A stretch of 11,360 nucleotides of DNA from Bacteroidota bacterium (lineage in GTDB: Bacteria; Bacteroidota; Bacteroidia; Flavobacteriales; Schleiferiaceae): positions 1 through 11,360 of the forward strand of contig SYCM01000009.1 of NCBI GenBank assembly GCA_005786915.1, given 5' to 3'. Under the pieces are notes generated by a model, which did not search any database, was not told the origin of the DNA, and was given only the letters and a program-made list of their open reading frames with translations. How positions within the stretch are numbered: the first letter of the stretch is position 1; each line of letters begins with the position of its first letter. Made by a program: the position numbers and the translations under genes. This document shows positions 1-6,654 of this stretch, one piece after another.

Positions 1-1
1 C

Positions 2-1039
2 AACGTGTACATTGTGACGGTTCCGACGCCAATCGACCAATTCAAAGCCCCAGACCTCAAGCCTTTGCTCGCGGCGTCTGCCACGATTGGCGCCGCCCTA
101 AAGGCCGGAGACGTCGTCATTTATGAGTCCACGACCTACCCCGGCTGCACCGAAGAAGATTGCGTACCCGTGCTCGAGCGGGCGTCTGGGCTGAAGTTCA
201 ACGTCGACTTTTTCTGCGGGTACAGCCCCGAGCGCATCAATCCGGGCGACAAGGTCAATACGCTTGAAACAATTAAAAAGGTGACCAGCGGAAGCACGCC
301 AGAGTCCGCCGCCTTCGTCGACGGACTTTACCGGCGCATTGTGAAGGCCGGCACCCACCTCGCCCCGAGCATTAAGGTGGCCGAGGCCTCCAAAGCGATC
401 GAAAACGCGCAGCGCGACGTCAACATTTCGTTTGTCAACGAGCTCGCCCTCATCTTTGACCGCCTGGGCATCGACACCCGCGACGTGCTCGAAGCCGCCG
501 GAACCAAGTGGAACTTCTTGAAGTACAGCCCCGGCCTCGTGGGCGGACACTGCATTGGCGTTGACCCCTACTACCTCGCCCACAAAGCGCAGAGCGTGGG
601 CTACCACCCGCAGGTGATCCTCAGCGGCCGCCGTGTCAACGATTCGATGGGTATGTTCGTCGCCAACAAGGTCGTGAAGCTCATGATCGGCAACGGCCTC
701 GCGGTGCACGGCAGCAAAGCCCTGGTCCTCGGCGTGACCTTTAAAGAAAACTGCCCCGACATTCGCAACACCCGCGTGGTCGACATCGTGGCGGAACTTC
801 AGCAGTTCGGCATGCACGTCGACGTCTACGACCCCTGGGCCGACGCGTCCGAGGTCCAGCACGAGTACAGAATTGCGCTCGCTCCCTCAGTTGGGCAGGG
901 CTACCACGCCGTGGTACTTGCGGTTGCCCACGAGCAGTTTGCCGCGCTAAGCCGCGCGCCACTGGGGCTCGAGCCCAACGGGGTCGTTTTTGACACCAAA
1001 GCCCTGTGGCCGAGGGACATGGTGGACGGTCGGCTTTAA
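2..1039 (+). CDS. UDP-N-acetylglucosamine/galactosamine 6-dehydrogenase (TviB/WbpA type), 5'-truncated
   Basis: An NAD-dependent nucleotide-sugar dehydrogenase that oxidises C6 of a UDP-N-acetylhexosamine to the uronic acid, supplying precursors for capsule, O-antigen or exopolysaccharide in the cytoplasm. The window edge removes the Rossmann GxGxxG part; the frame is open from base 2 (Asn-Val-Tyr-Ile-Val-Thr-Val-Pro-Thr-Pro). About 345 residues remain, so roughly 80-90 of a usual ~425 are missing. Visible family motifs are YESTTYPGCTEE, GYSPERINPGD, the central helix SKAIENAQRDVNISFVNE, and the active-site loop GGHCIGVDPYY with the catalytic Cys codon at 551-553. The C-terminal UDP-binding domain contains GVTFKENCPDIRNT and ends FDTKALWPRDMVDGRL, typical of a complete C-terminus. 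Choice of the TviB/WbpA branch over UDP-glucose dehydrogenase rests on the PTPID and KYSPGLVGGHCIGVDPYYL wording. Exact substrate is inferred. The gene converges on the GH92 gene and shares four bases with it. Confidence 0.93.
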   Translation, partial: NVYIVTVPTPIDQFKAPDLKPLLAASATIGAALKAGDVVIYESTTYPGCTEEDCVPVLERASGLKFNVDFFCGYSPERINPGDKVNTLETIKKVTSGSTPESAAFVDGLYRRIVKAGTHLAPSIKVAEASKAIENAQRDVNISFVNELALIFDRLGIDTRDVLEAAGTKWNFLKYSPGLVGGHCIGVDPYYLAHKAQSVGYHPQVILSGRRVNDSMGMFVANKVVKLMIGNGLAVHGSKALVLGVTFKENCPDIRNTRVVDIVAELQQFGMHVDVYDPWADASEVQHEYRIALAPSVGQGYHAVVLAVAHEQFAALSRAPLGLEPNGVVFDTKALWPRDMVDGRL

Positions 1040-3141
1040 GGTTGACTAAAGAGTTGGCGGTGCGCCACCACCGGACCCTTCAGCAATCGACCGTTGACCT
1101 GTATTCCTTCTGGATGGGGCCGGAGCCGAATTCGCCCTTCAGGACGCTGAAGTACCGCGCCTCGAACTTGCATGGCTCCGAGGACGTATGTTGCATTCGA
1201 CGGGTTGACCGGGTAAAAGCCCAACGTCGACAATAGGTACCACGCACTCATTTGGCCGCAATCGTCATTGCCAATCAGCCCGTCGGGGCGAGGACGGTAA
1301 AAGTCGGCGCAAATCTTGGCTACCCGTTCTGCCGTTTTGTCGGGACGGCCCACCAAAGCATAGAGGTAGGCAACATGGTGGCTGGGCTCGTTTCCGTGGG
1401 CGTACTGGCCCATCATCGCTTCTTGGCCGAGGTAGCGCTGCGGGTTCCGCGCAGGCACGGCGAAAAACCGATCGAGCTTCCGCTCCATAGCTGCAGAATC
1501 GCCCAAAAGCTCCACCAAACCCTGGTGGTCGTACTGCGCGGGAGTCCATAGGTACTGCATTGCGTTGGCTTCAGTAAAATCGCCCGGATTGTTCAACGGC
1601 GAGGTCGCCGTCAAGCTGTCAAATGGGGTCCGCCAGACCCCTGCAGACGACCGCCCCCGGAGCAACTGAGTTGCGGTATCCCAAAGCTGGCGGTAGTTCT
1701 GAGCGCGCCGAGCAAAAAACTCGGACTCCGGAACTTCACCCCACAAATGGAACAACCTGCTCGCCGCGTCGTCGTCGACCCCGTGCTCCAGGGTGCGCGA
1801 AACCGACTCGTCGGGAACCAGGTCGAAGGGATAATAGCCGTGTCGCCCGAGCAAGCCCCAATCGCTGTTTCGGTGGGGGGCGTTCAGCGTACGTAGTACG
1901 GCCTCCCGCACGCGCGACTCCGATACCCCGAGCAAGCCCTTGTGTGCGGCATCTGCGAGAACCGGGACCGCGTGATTCCCAATCATGCAGTAGTTCTCTT
2001 GACCCCAAAGCGTCCAAATGGGAAGGTGCCCAAACAGCTCGCTGTGGCGCACGAGGGAATAGGTGAACTCAGGCACTCGCTCGGGCACCACCACCGTGTA
2101 CCAGGGATGGGCGGCCCGGTAGGTATCCCAAAGCGAAAACGTCGAATAATACGTCTTACTTGGGTGTTCCGACTGATGAATTTGATCGTCTGGTCCGCGA
2201 AAGCGCCCGTCGACGTCGGCAATGTTGGAGGGCTGCAGCATCGTTCGGTACATCGACGTGTACCAAACCTTTTTCACGTCAGAGGGGGCATCGATGCGGA
2301 CCCGTTGCAAATAACCGTTCCATTCCTTTTGGGCATCCCGCACCACCTTTTGAAGGGACCAGTGCGGCAACTCGGCGCGCACGTTGGCCGCCGCACCCTC
2401 TTCGCTCACCGTCGAAAGGGCGACCTTGACGCGGACTTCCGTGGTGCGGGGATCAAAATTCAGAATCAACCGGTCCGCCGCCGATTTGGGACGACGCTCG
2501 GCCAGTCTAAGCTGGGCAAACGGCTCGCTCAGTTCGACCACAAAAAAGTAGCGCCGGTCCACCCAGTTTGCCTTGCGGGCGAACCCGCTAATTCTCTGCG
2601 GCGAGTGTACGGTATAGCCCGATTCCAGCACCAAGCTGTCGGTGAACGCACGAAGTCCGTGCTGAAGGTCCAAAACGAGTCCCATACTGCCGGATTGGGC
2701 CGAAAACCGATACATGGCTACCCTCGAAGTGCTGGCGACCTCCACGTGGACCCCGTTGTTCAACGCAACCGTGTACCTCCCCGGACCGGCATGCTCTCGG
2801 TCCTTGCGGTACGTGGTGCCCCCCAACTCCGGATTCATTCCCGTAAAGGGCTGTAAAAGCACGTCGCCCAATTCGGCAATGCCCGTGCCGTTCGCACGTG
2901 TCTGAGAAAAGCCCAAAATCACCGTGTCCCGGTACTGGTACCCTGAGGTGTAGTCCCAGCAGCAATCGCGGTTGTCGGGTCCCGGCTGCACCATGCCCCA
3001 GGGTCTAGAGGGGCCGGGAAAAGCATGCCCCGTGCCGTCGGTTCCGATAAAGGGATCTACCCAGCGTACGGGCCCACGACGGCTTTCGGCTGCGCATCCC
3101 GCAAGGAGCGCCGCGGCCAAGACCGTTGCAATCCCGCGCAT
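1036..3141 (-). CDS. GH92 family exo-alpha-mannosidase, lipoprotein
   Basis: A glycoside hydrolase family 92 protein. The family consists of calcium-dependent exo-alpha-mannosidases (mostly alpha-1,2) that trim mannose from N-glycans and mannans. I chose the ATG at 3141 (701 residues) over one 60 bases upstream: it begins MRGIATVLAAALLAGC, a lipoprotein signal with lipobox LAGC (Cys16), and it overlaps the preceding stop as TGATG. Family signatures appear in order: WVDPFIGTDGTGHAFPGP and PWGMVQPGPDN at the N-terminal sandwich domain; LWDTYRAAHPW; DFTEANAMQYLW; HGNEPSHHVAYLY, whose Glu585 matches the family's catalytic acid; and GNDDCGQMSAWYLLSTLGFYP, whose Asp626/Asp627 include the conserved Asp of the base region. 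The C-terminus ends about 15-20 residues earlier than I expect for the family. No clear surface-export signal follows Cys16, so periplasmic versus surface location is open. It lies downstream of the PhyH gene and is probably co-expressed with it. Confidence 0.94.
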   Translation of the reverse strand: MRGIATVLAAALLAGCAAESRRGPVRWVDPFIGTDGTGHAFPGPSRPWGMVQPGPDNRDCCWDYTSGYQYRDTVILGFSQTRANGTGIAELGDVLLQPFTGMNPELGGTTYRKDREHAGPGRYTVALNNGVHVEVASTSRVAMYRFSAQSGSMGLVLDLQHGLRAFTDSLVLESGYTVHSPQRISGFARKANWVDRRYFFVVELSEPFAQLRLAERRPKSAADRLILNFDPRTTEVRVKVALSTVSEEGAAANVRAELPHWSLQKVVRDAQKEWNGYLQRVRIDAPSDVKKVWYTSMYRTMLQPSNIADVDGRFRGPDDQIHQSEHPSKTYYSTFSLWDTYRAAHPWYTVVVPERVPEFTYSLVRHSELFGHLPIWTLWGQENYCMIGNHAVPVLADAAHKGLLGVSESRVREAVLRTLNAPHRNSDWGLLGRHGYYPFDLVPDESVSRTLEHGVDDDAASRLFHLWGEVPESEFFARRAQNYRQLWDTATQLLRGRSSAGVWRTPFDSLTATSPLNNPGDFTEANAMQYLWTPAQYDHQGLVELLGDSAAMERKLDRFFAVPARNPQRYLGQEAMMGQYAHGNEPSHHVAYLYALVGRPDKTAERVAKICADFYRPRPDGLIGNDDCGQMSAWYLLSTLGFYPVNPSNATYVLGAMQVRGAVLQRPEGRIRLRPHPEGIQVNGRLLKGPVVAHRQLFSQP

Positions 3142-3143
3142 CA
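3139..3143 (-). other. TGATG stop/start overlap (translational coupling, PhyH to GH92)
   Basis: Read on the minus strand, the PhyH stop TGA (3143-3141) and the GH92 start ATG (3141-3139) share the A. This supports the lipoprotein start chosen for GH92 and suggests that ribosomes ending PhyH re-initiate on GH92. The overlap is seen directly; coupling is inferred. Confidence 0.75.
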
Positions 3144-3965
3144 CAGCTGCGGATTCAGGGGTGAATTGAGCAGCTCGCCCACGGCCACTCCAGGAGCCCA
3201 CTGGGCCAGGTCCGCCGACTGGTGGGCGTTAACGGGCTCCGACGCCCGCATTTGGGCATCCATATAAATGCCGGTCATCACCTTGCGCATCTCGTCGGAT
3301 TGGTTTGGGCTTGCCCGGTGAAAAACCCAACCGGAATGGACGCTGACTTCCCCAAGACCATACGGTTCCTGAAGGACCGGGAAATCCCCGATGCGCATGC
3401 GCGCCCCGATGCGGGCTTCGCTGTCCTCGCCAATCTCCAGTTGACGTCCCTCGGTCAGTACATGGCTACCTTGAGCAAAGTTCAACGGACCCATTTCGGT
3501 TGGAACGGCGTGCAGCGGCATCCAAAGCGTAGCCACCCGATCCGAATCCAACGGCCAGTAGTACTGGTCGGCGTGCCAGGGCGTAATTCCTCCCCCGGGC
3601 TCTTTGTAAAGGGCCTGGTCGTGGTACATGCGTACCCCAGTGCATTCCAGCAATTCTTCCATCACCATCCTGATTCGCGGACTGAGCATCCACTCTTTTA
3701 CCCTTGAATCGTGTACCCACAAGTTAAACGCCTGCCGAAAAGCCTTGCCGTAGGTGTCGCGCTGCGAAAGGTCGGGCATGGACTCCGTCAGCTTGCCCAC
3801 CCAATGCGTGACGACCGGCTCAAAGTACTCCAGTACCTCGGGGGTCCAAAAGTGAGGCAACTTTACGCAGCGGTACGCCCGAAAACGGGCCTTTTGCTCG
3901 GAGCTCAGCGGGTACCGCATGTCCAGGGTCGCGCGCACGCGAGTTGGGAGTTCAGTAGGTTTCAT
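3141..3965 (-). CDS. phytanoyl-CoA dioxygenase (PhyH) family Fe(II)/2-oxoglutarate oxygenase
   Basis: A 274-residue cytoplasmic enzyme of the PhyH family, in which Fe(II) and 2-oxoglutarate are used to hydroxylate a small molecule. The facial triad is visible: His131 and Asp133 in PWHADQYYW, and His216 in HSGWVFHRASPNQSDE; Arg226 ten residues later fits the 2-oxoglutarate carboxylate ligand. The C-terminus (NAHQSADLAQWAPGVAVGE...SPLNPQL) resembles the conserved tail of many bacterial PhyH proteins, so the protein looks complete. The start is the ATG at 3965, first in the frame after the AT-rich promoter region, with no obvious Shine-Dalgarno site. The stop overlaps the GH92 start by one base (TGATG). 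A divergent AraC regulator lies 105 bases away, a pairing I recall from Bacteroidota carbohydrate loci. The substrate is unknown; a sugar-derived compound or osmolyte is a guess from context. Confidence 0.9.
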   Translation of the reverse strand: MKPTELPTRVRATLDMRYPLSSEQKARFRAYRCVKLPHFWTPEVLEYFEPVVTHWVGKLTESMPDLSQRDTYGKAFRQAFNLWVHDSRVKEWMLSPRIRMVMEELLECTGVRMYHDQALYKEPGGGITPWHADQYYWPLDSDRVATLWMPLHAVPTEMGPLNFAQGSHVLTEGRQLEIGEDSEARIGARMRIGDFPVLQEPYGLGEVSVHSGWVFHRASPNQSDEMRKVMTGIYMDAQMRASEPVNAHQSADLAQWAPGVAVGELLNSPLNPQL

Positions 3966-4070
3966 TGGGAGGCAATTTCGGCTTCACCGGCGGCATATTC
4001 TTCACTTCAATTACCCAATTATTATCTCATAGTAACATCATTGGATCCAACATCGTAATTTCATGAACAT
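3966..4070. promoter_or_regulatory. AT-rich divergent regulatory region between PhyH and AraC genes
   Basis: This 105-base gap is clearly more AT-rich than its surroundings, especially 4005-4070, and must hold the promoters of both divergent genes. I found no exact TAnnTTTG -7 box on either strand. The part nearest the regulator contains a 10-bp palindrome (TTGGATCCAA, 4041-4050) and the direct repeat AACATC at 4034-4039 and 4049-4054, set 15 bp apart, flanking and partly overlapping the palindrome. These are plausible binding sites for the adjacent AraC-type protein, but no site has been shown. Confidence 0.5.
4041..4050. repeat. 10-bp perfect palindrome TTGGATCCAA, candidate operator
   Basis: A perfect palindrome 21-30 bases upstream of the AraC start codon, lying between two AACATC hexamers. 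Its place next to the regulator start would suit autoregulation. AraC proteins usually bind direct rather than inverted repeats, so it may belong to another factor or be chance. Confidence 0.3.
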
Positions 4071-4913
4071 ATGCGAGTAGCACATGAAGTTACCGGCCTG
4101 CACGCGGCACCCAGCCAAATGCAGTTCAAGTACATTGACGTGGACGCCTTTCGGGTCCATTGGCACCAGCATCCCGAATGGGAGTTAACCTACATCCTTT
4201 CGGGTTCCGGATACCGGATGGTGGGAGGGTCGATCGAAGTGTTTTTTGCGGGAGATGCCGTGCTACTTGGGGGAAGCCTCCCGCACACCTGGGTGAGTGA
4301 ACCGCATCCCGACGGTTCGCAAGCCATCGTGCTTCACTTGACCTCGAACCTCATACGTGAATTTGCGCAAATACCCGGTGCGGAACGGTTTCAGGGCCTG
4401 GCGTCCCAAGCTGGGCAGGGGCTCTGCTTTGACTCCCGGGGAAGCGAACTAAGTGATCGGATGCGGGCCGGACTCGGAGCGCAGGGGCTCGCGATGCACG
4501 CTGCGGCCGCCCACGTATTTGACCTGCTGGAGCGCCTCCCGGTTCGTGCCCTATCGGCGCCCAGTCCCCCGCGCGTGCTTCATCTGGCTACCCAAAACGC
4601 CCTGGAACGCACGGCCCAGCGGTTCCGCGATCCCGAATTCAACTTAACGGAACTTGCCGCCTGGGTCGGTATGGAAAAATCCCCCTTTTGCACCCAATTC
4701 AAACGGGCTACGGGCCGCACGTTTTCGCAGCACCTCCACCAACTTCGCACGGCGAATGCCGCGCGGGAACTCGCCACGACGTCGAAATCGGTGCGCCACA
4801 TTGCCTTTCATTCGGGCTACGACAGCATACCCTACTTCAATCGAATGTTCCGTGCGGTTTACGGGGTTACTCCGGGCGAATTCCGCCAAAAAATCAGCGC
4901 ACACTCCGGGTAA
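4071..4913 (+). CDS. AraC family transcriptional regulator with N-terminal cupin sensor
   Basis: A 280-residue DNA-binding regulator. The N-terminal half is a cupin-type ligand domain: HWHQHPEWELTYILSGSGYRMVGG (residues 30-53, with His30, His32, His34 and Glu37/Glu39) followed by FFAGDAVLLGGSLPHTW (His72). The C-terminal AraC domain has two helix-turn-helix segments: FNLTELAAWVGMEKSPFCTQFKRATG from residue 190, and SVRHIAFHSGYDSIPYFNRMFRAVYGVTPGEFR near the end, the second being the classic AraC signature region. The ATG at 4071 gives the length usual for this Bacteroidota subfamily, whose N-termini run straight into the His-rich cupin strand. No Shine-Dalgarno site is seen. It is divergent from the PhyH-GH92 pair and most likely controls it in response to a small ligand such as a sugar; both target and ligand are inferred. 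It converges on the carboxyltransferase gene with only 24 bases between stops. Confidence 0.93.
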   Translation: MRVAHEVTGLHAAPSQMQFKYIDVDAFRVHWHQHPEWELTYILSGSGYRMVGGSIEVFFAGDAVLLGGSLPHTWVSEPHPDGSQAIVLHLTSNLIREFAQIPGAERFQGLASQAGQGLCFDSRGSELSDRMRAGLGAQGLAMHAAAAHVFDLLERLPVRALSAPSPPRVLHLATQNALERTAQRFRDPEFNLTELAAWVGMEKSPFCTQFKRATGRTFSQHLHQLRTANAARELATTSKSVRHIAFHSGYDSIPYFNRMFRAVYGVTPGEFRQKISAHSG

Positions 4914-4937
4914 CTCGACGGGCGCACGCCCAAAGAC

Positions 4938-6557
4938 TTAGGTCTGCAGCACTCCCGGGTTGTAGGCGCGCTCAATCGGCGCTTGGTTGGCGGCCTCGAT
5001 GCCCATTGACAGCACGCTGCGCGTTTCGATCGGGTCGATAATGGCGTCGATCCACAGACGGGCGGCGGCGTAGTACGGACTCATTTGGGCCTCGTAGCGT
5101 TCGCGGATGCGCTGAAGCAGCTCCTGCTCGGCCTCGGGAGTCAGGTCCGCCGTGCGGGCTTTCTCGATTTGCAGCAGCACTTTGGCCGCCTGCTCGCCCC
5201 CCATGACCGCAATTTTGGCCGTGGGCCACGCGACGATGAGGCGCGGATCGTAGGCTTTTCCGCACATGGCGTAGTTGCCGGCGCCAAACGAGTGGCCCGT
5301 AATCACGGTGAATTTGGGCACCACGCTGTTGGCGACGGCGTTGACCATTTTGGCTCCGTCTTTGATGATGCCGCCGTGTTCCGACCGCGAACCCACCATG
5401 AATCCGGTGACGTCTTGCAGAAAGACGAGCGGAATTTTTTTCTGGTTGCAGTTGGCAATAAAGCGCGCGGCCTTGTCGGCGCTGTCGGAATAAATCACTC
5501 CACCAATTTGCATTTCGCCCTTGCCCGACTTGACTACTTGGCGCTCGTTGGCGACGATTCCGACTGCCCAGCCGTCGATGCGGGCATAGGTCGTGATGAT
5601 GGTTTTGCCGTAGTCGGCCTTGTACTCGATCATCGAGTCGGCGTCGACCAGGCACTCTAGCAGCTCGCGCACCGGGTAGGGCTTGCCGTCGACGGGCATG
5701 CGCTCGTACACTTTTTCGGGGGCTACGGCCGGAGCCTGCGGCGCTACCCGATCAAATCCGGCCGTGGGGCGGGTGCCCAACTTGTCGACGAGTCCGCGCA
5801 GGGTGCGCAGCGCGTCGTCGTCGTCCTTGGCCTTGTAGTCGCACACTCCGCTGATCTGGGTGTGGGTGTTCGCGCCGCCTAAGGTCTCGTTGTCGATTTC
5901 TTCGCCAATTGCGGCTTTGACCAAGTAGCTTCCGGCCAAAAAGATGCTCCCCGTACCTTCGACGATGAGGGCCTCGTCGCTCATGATGGGCAGATAGGCG
6001 CCGCCAGCCACGCAGGACCCCATGACGGCCGACAGCTGCGGAATTCCCAGGCTGCTCATCACCGCGTTGTTGCGAAAGATGCGTCCAAAATGTTCTTTGT
6101 CGGGAAAAATCTCGTCTTGCATCGGCAGGTACACCCCGGCGGAATCCACCAAGTACAGAATCGGGATGCGGTTCTCCAAGGCAATTTCTTGGGCGCGGAG
6201 GTTCTTTTTGCCCGTCATCGGGAACCAAGCCCCAGCCTTCACCGTGGGGTCGTTGGCCACCACCATGCAGGTGCGGCCCGCAATGCGCCCCAAGACCACC
6301 ACAACCCCAGCCGAAGGGCATCCGCCGTGCTCGGCGTACATTCCGTCGGCCGCAAAGGCGCCCACTTCAACCTGGGGCGCGTCGGGGTCCAAAAGGCGCT
6401 TGACCCGCTCCCGGGCGCTGAGTTTGCCCTGCTCCGCGAGTTTTTCGAGGCGCTTTTTGCCTCCTCCGAGCGACACCTCGATCCAGCGGCGACGGCACTC
6501 GGCCACTAAGAGTTTGAGTTCGTCTGCGTTGCGTTCCGTTTTGAGGTCGTGGGCCAT
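4938..6557 (-). CDS. acyl-CoA carboxylase carboxyltransferase (beta) subunit, methylcrotonyl-CoA carboxylase type
   Basis: The biotin-dependent carboxyltransferase subunit that moves CO2 from carboxybiotin to an acyl-CoA, as in leucine breakdown. I chose the ATG at 6557 (539 residues, the usual size for the family) because the possible ATG at 6617 would add 20 poor residues read through a tandem repeat. The two crotonase-like halves are visible. The N-terminal half has PTVKAGAWFPMTGKKNLRAQ (105-124), LVDSAGVYLP and the oxyanion loop GSCVAGGAYLP (180-190). The C-terminal half has GIVANERQVVKSGKGEMQIGGVIYSDSADK, FLQDVTGFMVGS (379-390) and GHSFGAGNYAMCGKAYDPR (421-439), ending in VMGGEQAAKV (451-460). 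GNYAMCGKAY points to the methylcrotonyl-CoA branch rather than propionyl-CoA carboxylase, whose proteins differ there. The biotin carboxylase/carrier partner is not in the window. Substrate is therefore probable, not certain. Confidence 0.92.
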   Translation of the reverse strand: MAHDLKTERNADELKLLVAECRRRWIEVSLGGGKKRLEKLAEQGKLSARERVKRLLDPDAPQVEVGAFAADGMYAEHGGCPSAGVVVVLGRIAGRTCMVVANDPTVKAGAWFPMTGKKNLRAQEIALENRIPILYLVDSAGVYLPMQDEIFPDKEHFGRIFRNNAVMSSLGIPQLSAVMGSCVAGGAYLPIMSDEALIVEGTGSIFLAGSYLVKAAIGEEIDNETLGGANTHTQISGVCDYKAKDDDDALRTLRGLVDKLGTRPTAGFDRVAPQAPAVAPEKVYERMPVDGKPYPVRELLECLVDADSMIEYKADYGKTIITTYARIDGWAVGIVANERQVVKSGKGEMQIGGVIYSDSADKAARFIANCNQKKIPLVFLQDVTGFMVGSRSEHGGIIKDGAKMVNAVANSVVPKFTVITGHSFGAGNYAMCGKAYDPRLIVAWPTAKIAVMGGEQAAKVLLQIEKARTADLTPEAEQELLQRIRERYEAQMSPYYAAARLWIDAIIDPIETRSVLSMGIEAANQAPIERAYNPGVLQT

Positions 6558-6605
6558 ACTCGGTTGGGGTTCAGGGGTGCGTTCCCGAAGGTAGGCCTCA
6601 AGTCT

Positions 6606-6654
6606 GCCACGTGCCAAGAGCCAGAACCGAGCAACCAGTAACTAGTTTCTAGTA
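6606..6654. repeat. degenerate 7-bp tandem repeat, seven units
   Basis: Seven consecutive heptamers, for example GCCAAGA (6613-6619), ACCAGTA (6634-6640) and TCTAGTA (6648-6654). Position 2 is C and position 4 is A in all seven units; position 5 is G in the last five and position 7 is A in five of seven. The phase does not extend to the heptamer on either side. The array begins 49 bases upstream of the carboxyltransferase start and runs over the stop codon (6651-6649) of the secreted-protein gene. The last units also form ACTAG-TTT-CTAGT (6641-6653), a weak 5-bp hairpin. Similar short intergenic heptamer runs occur in other Bacteroidota as far as I recall; function is unknown. Confidence 0.6.

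Noticed and set aside
98..862. Open minus-strand frame of 254 codons opposite the nucleotide-sugar dehydrogenase
   Set aside because: The plus strand encodes the complete active-site and C-terminal motifs of the dehydrogenase; the antisense product shows none.
1942..2856. Open plus-strand frame of 304 codons opposite GH92
   Set aside because: It is antisense to clear GH92 motifs, and its product has low-complexity Arg/Gly/His content and no family features.
3142..3201. N-terminal extension of GH92 to an ATG at 3201
   Set aside because: It would bury the lipoprotein signal peptide 20 residues inside the protein and overlap the end of the PhyH gene; the ATG at 3141 gives a normal lipobox.
4063..4080. 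Five-codon upstream ORF (ATG AAC ATA TGC GAG TAG) overlapping the AraC start
   Set aside because: It could in principle affect initiation, but a frame this short is likely by chance and has no other support.
4920..4931. GGGC-GCAC-GCCC hairpin between the convergent AraC and carboxyltransferase stops
   Set aside because: The stem is only 4-5 bp and no T-run follows on either strand, so it is not a supported terminator.
6558..6617. N-terminal extension of the carboxyltransferase to an ATG at 6617
   Set aside because: The added 20 residues are unlike the family, start inside the heptamer repeat, and make the protein longer than usual; the ATG at 6557 fits better.
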